A DNA stretch of 53,477 nucleotides from an uncultured Lachnospiraceae bacterium (GCA_934292725.1 CAKQXY010000022.1:1-53477); one strand, 5' to 3'. Shown: positions 41,566 to 51,398, counted from the stretch's first letter. A program made the numbers and translations. The notes: a model not told the origin generated them from the letters alone.

Positions 41566-42672
41566 TTATTCTATTTTCTCTGACAAATCTGACTGTTCTT
41601 GTATCTCTTCTGATACTTCTGGCTGTGGCTCTTCTAGTATTTCTGCCACTTCTGCCTCTTCTTGTTCCCACTCTTTAGTGTTTTCTTCCTCGTCCACCAC
41701 TTCTGGCTCTAATATCTCTGTCTCTGACTTAGCATGCATGAAATATTCCTGAATATCAATCTGCTTTTCCGTCAGCAAATACAGCTTATAGTAATAACGG
41801 TTGTTATACAAGAAGTTGATTTCGCCGCCAATAAGCACAATATTCATACAGACATACATCCATACTAAAAACACGATAATTAAAGCAAGGCTTCCATACA
41901 TAAAGGCAAGATTTTTACTGTTGCGTATATATGTGGCGTAGATCGCTGAAAAGCTGTACCATCCAATAGTTGCTGTTATTGCACCAGGCATCTGCTTTCT
42001 ATAAGGCAGACGCTTTTGCGGGAAAATGTTGTAAACGGCAAGAAAGAAAAGAATCATGCCGCCAATCGCAATGCCATTTTGCAAAATGGTAATCAAAACA
42101 GTCCAGTTTTCAAGTTCCGGCCATACTGAAACTAAAAATACACGGAATTTGCTTCCATATACAAGAAATGCCATGACAAGAAGCATTATCACCAGAAATA
42201 TGCCTGTATATACAAGACACAATGCCCTGTGTACAAACCAATTTCGCTGTTCCTCTCTTTTATAGACGCGGTTTAGTCCCTTAACTAAAAATGAGATTCC
42301 CGTTGATGATGACCACAATGCCATGATAATTGTGATCGACAACGCTGATACGCTAAGCGATTTCTCATACAAATCAGACACAATGCTTGTTACAAGCTCC
42401 AGCATTTCTGCCGGAAGAACAGAGGATACTATCTTTAGAAGCACCTCTGGCGACAGCATCATGCGTGACATAAGCCAAAGCAAAATCATCAGCATTGGAA
42501 ACAATGACATAACCATAAACAATGTAATGGTTGCTGCATTTGTCATGACCTGATCGTCATCGTACAGCTTTTTTGCAAATCCAATAGGATTTAAAATAGA
42601 CTGAATGATGCCTGTCTTTTTCTTTACTTTAGGTGTATGTTCTTCTTTTTTCTTTTTTCGAAGATGAATCAC
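41566..42672 (-). CDS. YihY/BrkB-family membrane protein, 368 aa
   Basis: About six hydrophobic segments and the YihY signature (ALWSSSTGISFLVKGLNRVY, PGAITATIGWYSFSAIYATYIRNS) identify this inner-membrane family of unknown transport or structural role. The C-terminal 60 residues are strongly acidic (EEENTKEWEQEEAEVAEI) and look unstructured. GTG at 42672 overlaps the stop of the preceding gene (GTGA) with GGAGGA right before it. Older names such as ribonuclease BN are not supported. Confidence 0.85.
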   Translation of the reverse strand: MIHLRKKKKEEHTPKVKKKTGIIQSILNPIGFAKKLYDDDQVMTNAATITLFMVMSLFPMLMILLWLMSRMMLSPEVLLKIVSSVLPAEMLELVTSIVSDLYEKSLSVSALSITIIMALWSSSTGISFLVKGLNRVYKREEQRNWFVHRALCLVYTGIFLVIMLLVMAFLVYGSKFRVFLVSVWPELENWTVLITILQNGIAIGGMILFFLAVYNIFPQKRLPYRKQMPGAITATIGWYSFSAIYATYIRNSKNLAFMYGSLALIIVFLVWMYVCMNIVLIGGEINFLYNNRYYYKLYLLTEKQIDIQEYFMHAKSETEILEPEVVDEEENTKEWEQEEAEVAEILEEPQPEVSEEIQEQSDLSEKIE

Positions 42673-43343
42673 TCCTCCACCTGCTTTATCACTACTTCAC
42701 CGGCGTGCTTATAGATACTTCCGGCGGGAACGATTCCTCTGACTGAGGAAAGTGGATAAATATTGCTGTTTGGTCCGATAACAGTTCCCGGATTAAGAAC
42801 GCTTCCGCAGCCAACCTCTACATTGTCGCCGAGCATTGCACCGAATTTCTTTAATCCCGTCTCGATCGCTTCATCTTGTGATTTTACAACAACAAGCTTT
42901 TTATCAGACTTTACATTTGATGTAATGGAGCCTGCACCCATATGAGACTTATAGCCCAAAATGGAATCACCTACATAATTGTAATGAGGAACCTGTACGT
43001 TATTGAACAAAATTACATTCTTTAATTCTGTTGAATTGCCAACTACGCAATGCTTTCCAACGAGTGCATTTCCACGGATAAAAGCACAATGACGAACTTC
43101 TGTATCCTCGTCAATGATACATGGTCCTGTGATAGATGCTGTTGGTGCAACTACAGCTGACTTTGCCACCCATACATTCTTTGCAATCTCATCAAACTTA
43201 TCCTTCGGAAGTGTCGGGCCAAGTGTTAAGATAAAATCCTTAATCTTCGGAAGGATTTCCCACGGATAGCAGTCATCCTTAAAAAGCTCCTTTGCGATTG
43301 TCTCTTCTGTGTTATAAAGTGCAGATACTTTAATTGAATCCAT
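42669..43343 (-). CDS. left-handed beta-helix sugar-nucleotidyltransferase-like protein, 224 aa
   Basis: After a short N-terminal helix, hexapeptide repeats (AVVAPTASITGPCIIDEDTEVRHC, GNSTELKNVILFNNVQVPHYNYVGDSILG) form a GlmU-type beta-helix. The uridyltransferase domain is absent, so it is an acyltransferase-like or regulatory remnant of that family and is commonly annotated UDP-N-acetylglucosamine pyrophosphorylase. The start at 43343 is preceded by GGTATGG; the longer frame has no better site. It is coupled to the YihY gene by a 4-bp overlap. Its substrate is unknown. Confidence 0.75.
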   Translation of the reverse strand: MDSIKVSALYNTEETIAKELFKDDCYPWEILPKIKDFILTLGPTLPKDKFDEIAKNVWVAKSAVVAPTASITGPCIIDEDTEVRHCAFIRGNALVGKHCVVGNSTELKNVILFNNVQVPHYNYVGDSILGYKSHMGAGSITSNVKSDKKLVVVKSQDEAIETGLKKFGAMLGDNVEVGCGSVLNPGTVIGPNSNIYPLSSVRGIVPAGSIYKHAGEVVIKQVEE

Positions 43344-43436
43344 CTTTTTACCATACCTTTCCGTAGTCTGCTTTTTTTGCAGGCTGCCTGTCATCATTAG
43401 TTTACTTTATATTTTGTTTTTGTGCAACCATGTTTT

Positions 43437-45473
43437 TTAAGACTTACGCAAAGTCTCATAAAAAGCCTCAAAACCTGCAAAGTTTCCGCGGATTGCTCCC
43501 GGATTTGTCACCTGCTTAACGCCCTGTGTTCTTCTAGCAACAAAATTTTGCAGCTTATCCATATATTCCTGTGATGTGATCGTACCCTCTGAAACATAAG
43601 TCAGTCCCTTTTCCCAGCTGGCTGTCAGCTCTGGATTTAAAAGCTGCTTAATAGAAACAGCTACTACTTCATATATGGCTTCTCCAAGCTTTTGCGGCTT
43701 TATGATCTGTGTCTTTGCATTTAGGGACAAATATCCGTTTGATACAAGCTTTTTTAAAATCTCTGCACGCGTAGCACTTGTTCCAATGCCGCTTCCCTTA
43801 ATCTGCGCGCGAAGCTCATCATCTTCAATAAGCTGACCTGCATTTTCCATAGCCAGAATCAGTGAACCTGAGTTATAGCGCTTAGGCGGTGATGTCTCAC
43901 CCTCCTTTACAGCATATGATGTTTCTTCAAAGAGCATACCCTTTTTTAATCCTGACAAAATTCGGCTTAAAAATGACGTTTCATCAACAGCAAATTCTTC
44001 CTCGCCTTCTTTTTGTGCAGTACTTTCCTGCGGCACGCCTGTTACCTTTAAATAGCCCGGATCCTCAAGCATACGATATGATGTAAAAAAGTGCTCCGTC
44101 TTTACCTGAAATTCAAGTGCATATTTTTTATAGACAGCCGGTCCATAAAAGATGCTAAGAAAACGGCGGCAAATTACTTCATACACACCCTTTGCCACGC
44201 CTGACAGACGCTCATATGCACCAAGACCTTGTCCCGTTGGGATAATGGCATAGTGATCTGTGATCTGCTTATCGTTTGTGTAGCGTGTCTTTGCGATTGT
44301 TTTCCATGCATCCTGCGACAATATCTCCTGTGCAAAACTGCCCACAGGTGCAAAATTACCTAGGCCGCGAATATTTTTTGAAATTTCCTTTGCCACTGCA
44401 GTAGAAAGCACACGCGCGTCTGTTCTTGGATATGTGACCATCTTCTTCTCATATAATTCCTGAACGATTTTAAGTGTCTCATCAGGACTTATCTTAAATC
44501 GCCTTGAACATGTATTTTGAAGCTCGGCAAGATTAAATAAAAGCGGTGGCTGCTTCTGTTCTTTTTTCTTCTCAATTTTAATCAAAGTACAGTCAGGCTT
44601 TTTTTCTTCCGGATTAATAGGTGTCTCCAGATAACTTATAAGTTCCTGTGCCGTCTCTCTCTTTAAAAAACCATTTTCCTTATAAAGTTTTGGCGACTGA
44701 AAATACTTTGAGCCTTCCACACTTCGCCACTCGGCCTCTATCGTTCCCTTATTTTCCTCCTGCGCCACAGGAAGCGATATAATCACACGGTAAAATGGTG
44801 TCTTTACGAAGCTGCGTATTTCACGTTCTCTTCGCACAACCATGCCTAGTACACATGTCATTACACGTCCTACTGAGATGACAGACCACTTTGTATTCAT
44901 AAAGGAAGCAACAGCAGGACCAAATTTCAGCGTCAGTGCTCTGGAAAAATTGATGCCCATAAGATAATCTTCCTTCGCTCTTAAATAAGCAGAATCGCTC
45001 AGATGATCATAAAAGCTCCAATCCTTTGCCTCACGTATTCCTCTTAAAATTTCTTCTTCTGTCTGAGAATCAATCCACACTCTCAGCCTCTTTTTGTTCT
45101 TGACGCCGGCCATCTGGTCTACCAGACGATAAATATATTCACCTTCACGTCCAGAGTCGGTACAAATATAAATAGTATCTACATCTGCACGGTTTAATAA
45201 TCCCTTTACAATGGCAAATTGTTTTTTGACAGAGCCAATTACCTCATATTTCCACTCCTCTGGGAAAAATGGAATTGTGTTAAGGCTCCACTTTTTAAGC
45301 GCAGGATCATAGACCTCTGGATAAGACATCGTGATCAAATGACCAACACACCAAGTCACCACATACTGGTCAGACTCTAAATAGCCGTCCCTTCGTCCGC
45401 CATTTACCTTAAGCGCCTTTGCAAATTCTGCTGCAACGCTCGGCTTCTCAGCGATAAACAATTGTTTCCCCAT
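43437..45473 (-). CDS. topB: DNA topoisomerase III-type IA enzyme, 678 aa
   Basis: The TOPRIM domain begins FIAEKPSVAAEFA with metal-binding Glu9 and later CTDSGREGEYI. The catalytic Tyr lies in KKMVTYPRTDARVLS. Domains II and IV (NLAELQNTCSRRF, GSLILAMENAG, GIGTSATRAEIL, TASWEKGL) match TopB. It relaxes and decatenates single-stranded regions. No zinc-finger tail is present, as expected for topoisomerase III rather than topoisomerase I. It seems single, with GAAAGG before the ATG. Plasmid-type TopB in conjugative elements is similar, but no transfer genes are here. Confidence 0.93.
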   Translation of the reverse strand: MGKQLFIAEKPSVAAEFAKALKVNGGRRDGYLESDQYVVTWCVGHLITMSYPEVYDPALKKWSLNTIPFFPEEWKYEVIGSVKKQFAIVKGLLNRADVDTIYICTDSGREGEYIYRLVDQMAGVKNKKRLRVWIDSQTEEEILRGIREAKDWSFYDHLSDSAYLRAKEDYLMGINFSRALTLKFGPAVASFMNTKWSVISVGRVMTCVLGMVVRREREIRSFVKTPFYRVIISLPVAQEENKGTIEAEWRSVEGSKYFQSPKLYKENGFLKRETAQELISYLETPINPEEKKPDCTLIKIEKKKEQKQPPLLFNLAELQNTCSRRFKISPDETLKIVQELYEKKMVTYPRTDARVLSTAVAKEISKNIRGLGNFAPVGSFAQEILSQDAWKTIAKTRYTNDKQITDHYAIIPTGQGLGAYERLSGVAKGVYEVICRRFLSIFYGPAVYKKYALEFQVKTEHFFTSYRMLEDPGYLKVTGVPQESTAQKEGEEEFAVDETSFLSRILSGLKKGMLFEETSYAVKEGETSPPKRYNSGSLILAMENAGQLIEDDELRAQIKGSGIGTSATRAEILKKLVSNGYLSLNAKTQIIKPQKLGEAIYEVVAVSIKQLLNPELTASWEKGLTYVSEGTITSQEYMDKLQNFVARRTQGVKQVTNPGAIRGNFAGFEAFYETLRKS

Positions 45474-45507
45474 GAAAAAACCTTTCTACATTTATTTTTT
45501 TCCTTAA

Positions 45508-45546
45508 AACGCAAACAAGAGGCAGTAGTTTTTGCTGCTGCCTCCT
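45508..45546 (-). terminator. terminator after galM
   Basis: GAGGCAGCAG and CTACTGCCTC pair with one mismatch around CAAAAA, followed on the minus strand by TTGTTTGCGTTTT. It lies 21-59 nt past the galM stop. Confidence 0.65.
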
Positions 45547-45566
45547 CCTTGCTGTTATACAAAATA

Positions 45567-46610
45567 TTATAATGTTTGATGGAAACGATATTCTGTAACA
45601 GTTGTAAACTTTGTATTTGCCTTTAATACACAGCTCTTGAAATTCTCATGATGAATGGAATCCGGGAAAAACTGTGTCTCAAAGCATGCACCGCAGAATG
45701 GCTTATAGGAACTTTCATTTTTTCCGCATTCAATTGTTGTTCCGTTTGCAGTATATACCTGCATACCTGGCATATCGGTGTAAACATCCATCACGATACC
45801 GCTCTTTGCACCTGTCATAGATGCAACCTTTGCAAACTTACCATCTGTCTTTAAGACATAATTATGGTCATAGCCGCCGCCATTTTTTATCTGCTCATCA
45901 TCTGCATGAATATCCTGTCCGATGGTTTTTTCTGTTCTAAAGTCAAATGGTGTTCCTGTAACATCTCTATACTCGCCTGTCGGGATCAGAGTTGCATCAG
46001 ATGGTGTAAACTGATCAGCATCAATCCATACCTTCTGTGACAAAACATCACCACTGTCATGACCATCCATGTTAAAGTAGCTGTGGTTTGTCAGATTTGC
46101 AAGTGTATCCTTATCGCTCTCCATATCATATTTAAGAGAAAGACCATTCTCATCACTTAGCGTATAGGTAACTGTAACTGTAAAGTTACCCGGATAATTC
46201 TGATCACCATCTGGACTATGAAGTGTAAAGGCAACTGAGTTTTCTCCAATCTTTGCATCCCACAGACGCTTATAGTAGCTTCCCGGGTTGCTGTGAAGAT
46301 TGTTAGGACCATTATTGGCCTCAAGCTTATAAGTAACTCCATTTAATGTGTACGTTGCATTTGCAATACGGTTTGCATGACGGCCTACAACAGCGCCAAG
46401 ACTTCCGTTATTCTCCAGATAAAGCTTTGGATCACCAAATCCTAATACAACATCTACCAGATTTCCATTTTTATCTGGTACAAGAAGACTCTCAATAACA
46501 GCACCGATATCAAGCAAAACTGCCTTCATTCCTGATTTGTTTGTGAGTGTGTAGGAAGAAATCTCCTTCTGATCGGCTGTATAGCCATAAAACTTTTTTT
46601 CAACAGACAT
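45567..46610 (-). CDS. galM: aldose 1-epimerase (mutarotase), 347 aa
   Basis: RHANRIANATYTLNG, NNGPNNLHSNPG, LTNHSYFNMDGH (catalytic His) and the late Glu region (GTTIECGKNESSYKPF) match GalM. It interconverts alpha and beta anomers of galactose or glucose for the Leloir pathway. No gal operon accompanies it. AAAGGGG precedes the ATG. Length is normal. It is probably expressed alone. Confidence 0.93.
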   Translation of the reverse strand: MSVEKKFYGYTADQKEISSYTLTNKSGMKAVLLDIGAVIESLLVPDKNGNLVDVVLGFGDPKLYLENNGSLGAVVGRHANRIANATYTLNGVTYKLEANNGPNNLHSNPGSYYKRLWDAKIGENSVAFTLHSPDGDQNYPGNFTVTVTYTLSDENGLSLKYDMESDKDTLANLTNHSYFNMDGHDSGDVLSQKVWIDADQFTPSDATLIPTGEYRDVTGTPFDFRTEKTIGQDIHADDEQIKNGGGYDHNYVLKTDGKFAKVASMTGAKSGIVMDVYTDMPGMQVYTANGTTIECGKNESSYKPFCGACFETQFFPDSIHHENFKSCVLKANTKFTTVTEYRFHQTL

Positions 46611-46646
46611 TTTTATCCCCTTTCTGTCAACATTTATATTTTACGC

Positions 46647-47738
46647 TTATGCGTTCTTTGGTGTGATATAGCCCTTTGCAGTTAAAAGCTCTGCACTCAA
46701 AACTGCACCGCCAGCTGCACCACGCAGTGTATTGTGGGAAAGACCAACAAACTTATAGTCAAATGCAGTATCTTCTCTCAGACGGCCTAATGAGATGCCC
46801 ATTCCATGCTCATAATCACGGTCTAAGTGTACCTGCGGACGGTTGTCCTCCTCCATGTAGCGGATGAACTGCTTTGGTGCGCTTGGAAGATTTAACTTCT
46901 GCGGCTCGCCGCTGAAATTGTTCCAACGATCAATGATCTCTTCCTTTGTTGGCTTCTTCTTAAAGTTTACAAATACTGCTGCTGTATGACCATCCTCAAC
47001 TGGTACACGGATGCACTGTGTTGTGATCAGCGGTCCCTCTGCCTTCTTGATCACGCCATCCTCAATCTTGCCCCAGATACGAAGCGGCTCCTGCTCACTC
47101 TTTTCTTCCTCACCTGCAATGTAAGGAATTACGTTGTCGATCATCTCCGGCCAATCCTTGAAGGTCTTTCCTGCTCCGGAAATTGCCTGATATGTAGTTG
47201 CAACAACAAGTGTTGGCTCAAACTCGCGCAGTGCGTGAAGTGCCGGTGTATAGCTCTGGATTGAGCAGTTTGGCTTTACTGCGATAAATCCTCTCTTGGT
47301 GCCAAGACGCTTTCTCTGATAAGGAATGATTTCTGCATGCTCTGGATTTAACTCCGGAACCATCATCGGAACATCTGGTGTCCAGCGATGTGCGCTGTTA
47401 TTAGATACAACCGGAACCTCTGCCTTTGCATAAGCTTCCTCAATTGCACGGATCTCATCCTTTGACATGTCAACTGCACTAAATACAAAATCTACCTGTG
47501 CAGCAACTTCTTCTACCTGATTAACATTTAACACAACAAGCTTCTTTGCTGCCTCAGGCATCGGTGTCTTCATCTTCCAGCGTCCGCCTACTGCCTCCTC
47601 ATAGGTTTTTCCTGCAGATCTTGGACTTGCTGCTACTGCAACAAGCTCAAACCACGGATGGTTCTCCAAAAGTGTTACAAAACGCTGTCCTACCATTCCT
47701 GTCGCACCAAGTACGCCTACCTTTAATTTCTGCTCCAT
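46647..47738 (-). CDS. asd: aspartate-semialdehyde dehydrogenase, 363 aa
   Basis: The NADP fold starts KVGVLGATGMVGQRFVTLLENHPWFELV. The catalytic Cys lies in AVKPNCSIQSYTPAL and the His in VPVEDGHTAAVF. This is the shorter, archaeal/yeast-like subtype with AYQAISGAGKTF. It reduces aspartyl phosphate to the semialdehyde for lysine, threonine and methionine synthesis and for diaminopimelate in the wall. It appears monocistronic with GAGAGAGGTG upstream. Confidence 0.95.
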   Translation of the reverse strand: MEQKLKVGVLGATGMVGQRFVTLLENHPWFELVAVAASPRSAGKTYEEAVGGRWKMKTPMPEAAKKLVVLNVNQVEEVAAQVDFVFSAVDMSKDEIRAIEEAYAKAEVPVVSNNSAHRWTPDVPMMVPELNPEHAEIIPYQRKRLGTKRGFIAVKPNCSIQSYTPALHALREFEPTLVVATTYQAISGAGKTFKDWPEMIDNVIPYIAGEEEKSEQEPLRIWGKIEDGVIKKAEGPLITTQCIRVPVEDGHTAAVFVNFKKKPTKEEIIDRWNNFSGEPQKLNLPSAPKQFIRYMEEDNRPQVHLDRDYEHGMGISLGRLREDTAFDYKFVGLSHNTLRGAAGGAVLSAELLTAKGYITPKNA

Positions 47739-47811
47739 CTGTGCACCTCTCTCTGTTTTTTGTTTTTCATAACTCTTTATATGTAAGGGCTATTTGCCTA
47801 CATAACGTATA

Positions 47812-48360
47812 TTACTGCTGTGTATCTGTCGGCTCAGATTCAGTTTGCTCATCATCTTTTTCTGATGACTCCTCACCGTCAACACGAGCACCGCAATTGG
47901 TACAAAATACATCATCCTCATCAACTGCCGCACCACACTCAGGACATACCTTCTCGGTTGGCTGCGGTTCTGGCTCCGGCTGCGGTCTTTCTATTTTTGT
48001 TCCGCAGTTAGGACAAAACAGCACATCCTTTGAAATAGTTGCGCCGCAGTTTGGACAGGTATTCTCATTTTTGATATCCCTAATCTGCTGCTCACACTTA
48101 GCAATCTTTTCCATAGCGTCAGCAATGATCTGAAACTGATTTGCCATGTCATTCTCCACATCATCCTTGTGAAGCTCATAGTATCTTTCTCCGATTGCCA
48201 TATATGTATTTTTCATCTGATTTTTTGCTTCATTTACCTGAGCATTCAAACGAGAAATGGCCTGCTGCTCTTCGAGCTTGCCCTTGATATCCTTCGTCAT
48301 CTCCTGGGCTTTGTTTCCAAAATCCTTTGTTACCTTTGAAAATTGATCAAAAATAGACAT
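47812..48360 (-). CDS. coiled-coil protein with two C-terminal zinc ribbons, 182 aa
   Basis: Residues about 10-90 are coiled coil (KDFGNKAQEMTKDIKGKLEE). Two zinc ribbons follow, CPNCGATIS...CPNCG and CPECGAAV...CTNCG, and an acidic tail rich in Glu and Asp. Such proteins are common in Firmicutes and have no assigned function, perhaps in membrane-stress or secretion. The start at 48360 has AGGAGG five bases upstream. Confidence 0.75.
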   Translation of the reverse strand: MSIFDQFSKVTKDFGNKAQEMTKDIKGKLEEQQAISRLNAQVNEAKNQMKNTYMAIGERYYELHKDDVENDMANQFQIIADAMEKIAKCEQQIRDIKNENTCPNCGATISKDVLFCPNCGTKIERPQPEPEPQPTEKVCPECGAAVDEDDVFCTNCGARVDGEESSEKDDEQTESEPTDTQQ

Positions 48361-48470
48361 CGTATCCTCCTTCAACACTTTAATTTGGTATCATAAAGTA
48401 TAGCACTTGCTTTTTCTTTCGTCAATGACTCATTTTTCAAAATGGTATCATATCCTATATTGGGGTCGTG

Positions 48471-48510
48471 TTCACGGGTTTTCTTATACAAAATGCACTT
48501 TTTCCGTGAA
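48471..48510. promoter_or_regulatory. inverted repeat upstream of the ABC transporter
   Basis: TTCACGG (48471-48477) and CCGTGAA (48504-48510) form a seven-bp stem with a 26-base loop 36 bp before the ABC ATPase. The AAAAGGAGG ribosome binding site follows. It could be an operator or leader hairpin; no known riboswitch core is evident. Confidence 0.4.
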
Positions 48511-48545
48511 TATATACCCTTAAGCTTCATTAAAAGGAGGCAACT

Positions 48546-49322
48546 ATGGAACCGATGCTTGATGTCAGCAATCTTTCCTTTGATTATCTTTCTGCATCAT
48601 CTTGCTTACCCGTAATCGACAACATCTCGTTTCAGGCTTTTGAAGGCGATTTCATATCGATTGTCGGACCGTCCGGCTGCGGAAAATCAACGCTTCTTGA
48701 TATTCTCGCCGGTCTGATGCCGTCATCTTCCGGACAGGTTTTCTTTTTAGGTGAGCCAGTCATAAAACCGAGAAAAGAAATTGGATATATGCTGCAGAGA
48801 GATCAGCTTTTTGAGTGGAGAAGCATTCTTCGCAACACACTTCTTGGCCCTGAAATACAGCATTCCTCCCATAAAGATAAAAAGAAAGCACGAAAGACTG
48901 CTTCTGAAATGCTTACTCGCTATGATCTTGGCGGCTTTTTGGGTTCAAAGCCTTCTGAATTATCAGGCGGCATGCGCCAGAGAGCTGCTCTTATTCGCAC
49001 ACTGATCATGGAACCCACGCTTTTGCTTCTTGATGAGCCATTTTCAGCACTTGATTACCAGACAAGGCTCACTGTCTGCAATGACATTTGTGAGATTATC
49101 CGCACAAACAAGAAAACTGCCATTTTGGTCACACACGATCTGGCAGAAGCTGTCAGTACAGGAAACAGAGTGCTTGTTTTAGGGAAGCGACCTTCAACAA
49201 TCAAAATGGAACTCGTATTTGATCCTGATTTTACTGCGCTCTCACCACTCGCCCGCAGGAACCATCCATTATTCAATCCATATTTTCAAAAGCTTTGGGA
49301 GGCATTTGCCCATGAAAAATGA
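48546..49322 (+). CDS. ABC transporter ATP-binding protein (SsuB/TauB-like), 258 aa
   Basis: Walker A VGPSGCGKSTLL at 39-50, the Q loop MLQRDQLF, signature LSGGMRQRAAL and Walker B LLLLDEPFSALD are complete, with the switch His in LVTHDLAEAV. The family serves nitrate, sulfonate or thiamine-precursor type importers. It is encoded with a permease by an 11-bp overlap. AAAAGGAGG precedes the ATG. Substrate is unknown because no periplasmic-binding or lipoprotein gene is present in the window. Confidence 0.85.
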   Translation: MEPMLDVSNLSFDYLSASSCLPVIDNISFQAFEGDFISIVGPSGCGKSTLLDILAGLMPSSSGQVFFLGEPVIKPRKEIGYMLQRDQLFEWRSILRNTLLGPEIQHSSHKDKKKARKTASEMLTRYDLGGFLGSKPSELSGGMRQRAALIRTLIMEPTLLLLDEPFSALDYQTRLTVCNDICEIIRTNKKTAILVTHDLAEAVSTGNRVLVLGKRPSTIKMELVFDPDFTALSPLARRNHPLFNPYFQKLWEAFAHEK

Positions 49323-50127
49323 AGAATTGATGCGTCTGCTTGCCAGACGTCAAAAAAGAAACCGCAAGCTTTTAATTGCCGGACGGTTTCTGATTGGGAT
49401 TTTGTTTTTTGCCATCTGGGAGCTTTGCGCCCGATTTGGCATTATAAATGATTTTATTTTCAGCAGTCCGTCACGCGTTATACGCACAATACAAAGCTTT
49501 GCAGCCAATAATACGCTGTGGCTTCATGTTTCTGTTACACTAAAAGAAACAGCACTCAGCTTTTTTATGACTATGATCATAAGCCTTTTTGCCGCTCTTT
49601 TATTCTGGCGTTTTCGCTGGATCTACAAGCTGTTTGAGCCGTATCTGATTCTGTTAAACAGCCTGCCAAAATCAGCACTTGCACCACTTTTAATTGTGTG
49701 GCTTGGCAATAAGCCGCGCACCATCATTGTTGTCGCAGTTTCTCTCGCCGTATTTGGCGCAATATTAACGCTTTACCACGCATTTGAATCTGTTGACCCA
49801 GAAAAGATAAAGCTAATACAAACGCTAAACGGCACAAAAATACACATCATCACAAAGGTTTTGCTTCCTAGCACCGTGTTAGTCTTTATCAACAACATGA
49901 AGGTCAACATTGGCCTTTGTCTTGTCGGCGTGATAATAGGTGAGTTTTTAGCAGCCCGCGCAGGTCTTGGCTACCTAATCATTTATGGCAGCCAGACCTT
50001 TAAAATGGACTACGTGGTTACATCCATAGTAATCTTATGTACGGCAGCTATTGTGCTGTATGCACTTCTTACATGGGCTGAATCGGCTTACAATCGCTAT
50101 TATTTAAAGAATGCCTCTGCAAACTGA
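49312..50127 (+). CDS. ABC transporter permease (SsuC/TauC-like), 271 aa
   Basis: Six membrane segments and the EAA-type loop LIQTLNGTKIHIITKVLLPSTV mark a BPD-type permease. The start at 49312 has GGGAGG ten bases upstream and lies inside the ATPase end. The larger frame from 49219 is rejected. Its stop overlaps the convergent aminopeptidase gene by 28 bp. It forms the membrane half of the importer with the preceding ATPase. Confidence 0.85.
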   Translation: MKNEELMRLLARRQKRNRKLLIAGRFLIGILFFAIWELCARFGIINDFIFSSPSRVIRTIQSFAANNTLWLHVSVTLKETALSFFMTMIISLFAALLFWRFRWIYKLFEPYLILLNSLPKSALAPLLIVWLGNKPRTIIVVAVSLAVFGAILTLYHAFESVDPEKIKLIQTLNGTKIHIITKVLLPSTVLVFINNMKVNIGLCLVGVIIGEFLAARAGLGYLIIYGSQTFKMDYVVTSIVILCTAAIVLYALLTWAESAYNRYYLKNASAN

Positions 50128-51398
50128 TCCATTGCAAGCTGACTAGAACGAGCCATAAGCTCACGGCTGGAATGCATTGCCAGAATCGGCACGCCAAGAT
50201 CTACTGTCATTGCCGGAATTGAAGTACTTAAGATACTTCCAAGTGTTCCGCCGCCAACAGCATCTCCATGATTAACAAACTTTGTATGAGCGATCTTCTC
50301 TGCACGGCAGATTCCCTCTACAATTGATACTGCATTAGTATCTGTTGCATATCTCTGGTTGTAGTTCATCTTGATAACAACACCGCCCTCCATTGGAATC
50401 GGATTGGTCGGATCGTTCTTCTCTGGATGATTCGGATGCATAGCATGAGCTACATCCAGTGATGCTGTCAGGCTGTGAAGCATTACGTCGATGAATGCTG
50501 TGCGGCTCTTGTCTGTATCTGGTGTATTCAGATAAATCTTCTCTAAAATGGAAGACAAGATTACTGAGCCTGCACCCTGCTTTGAGCTTGAACCACACTC
50601 TTCATTATCAAACAATACAACAAGATTACAGATATCAGAAAGTGCCTCTGTATCCATGATTGCATTTAAGCATGACTGGCAGGAGGTCAAATTATCAAGT
50701 CTTGGCGCTGATAAAAACTCATCATCAAAGCCTGTAATTGATGGCTCCTCACCGTTACATAAAAACAGCTCATAATCAAGAATGCTGTCTGCCTCAATGC
50801 CAAGCTCTGCAGCGATCTTTCCAAGAAGCCATCCCTGTGTATTTTCCTTTGCTCCGATTAAAGAGACAATCGGCTCAAGATCAGTCTGAACCTTTAACTC
50901 AACACCCTTATTTACTTCTCTGTTCATATGAATTGCCAGATTCGGGATTACGGCAACTGGCTTTTTAGAATTGTACAGCATGGTCTTCGGATTAAACGGA
51001 TCATCTGTTGCCACACATACACGTCCTGCAATTGTCAGCGGACGATCCAGCCATGTATTTAAAATCGGACCGCCGTAACGCTCTACATTTAAAGTGATGC
51101 AGTCAGATTTTTTTCTTTCCGGATTTGGCTTAATCATAAAGCACGGATTGTCGATGTGGGATGTGATAATACGAAATCCCTTAAAGCCAGACTGCGGCAC
51201 ACGAAATGCAGCAAGTGAACGATCATAAATTGATACATAATATGCCTTTCCAGGCTCAAGCGCTGAAGACTCTGCAAGTGAAATGCGCTCAAAACCTGCC
51301 TTTTCAAGCTGACTGATGGCCTCCTTCATTGTATGATACGGTGACTGGGAGTGGCGAATCAGCTCAACCAGACGATTTGTGGATTCCTGTAATTCCAT
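50100..51398 (-). CDS. apeB: M18-family aminopeptidase, 432 aa
   Basis: Zinc ligands are visible in TSHIDNPCFMIKPNP (His), APRLDNLTSC (Asp), LFDNEECGSSSKQG (Glu-Glu) and MHSSRELMARSS (His), with HGDAVGGGTLGS. This matches M18 aspartyl-aminopeptidase-type enzymes that remove N-terminal acidic residues in a dodecameric shell. The start at 51398 is set by AAAGGAAAAG. Its 3' end overlaps the convergent ABC permease by 28 bp. Length is standard. Confidence 0.93.
   Translation of the reverse strand: MELQESTNRLVELIRHSQSPYHTMKEAISQLEKAGFERISLAESSALEPGKAYYVSIYDRSLAAFRVPQSGFKGFRIITSHIDNPCFMIKPNPERKKSDCITLNVERYGGPILNTWLDRPLTIAGRVCVATDDPFNPKTMLYNSKKPVAVIPNLAIHMNREVNKGVELKVQTDLEPIVSLIGAKENTQGWLLGKIAAELGIEADSILDYELFLCNGEEPSITGFDDEFLSAPRLDNLTSCQSCLNAIMDTEALSDICNLVVLFDNEECGSSSKQGAGSVILSSILEKIYLNTPDTDKSRTAFIDVMLHSLTASLDVAHAMHPNHPEKNDPTNPIPMEGGVVIKMNYNQRYATDTNAVSIVEGICRAEKIAHTKFVNHGDAVGGGTLGSILSTSIPAMTVDLGVPILAMHSSRELMARSSQLAMDQFAEAFFK

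Noticed and set aside
47546..48133. 195-aa open frame on the plus strand opposite asd and the zinc-ribbon gene
   Set aside because: It spans two well-supported genes on the other strand and is serine-rich antisense translation.
48379..48545. Thiamine or other riboswitch before the ABC transporter
   Set aside because: Only a seven-bp inverted repeat is visible; no conserved riboswitch core such as CUGAGA/ACCUGA was found.
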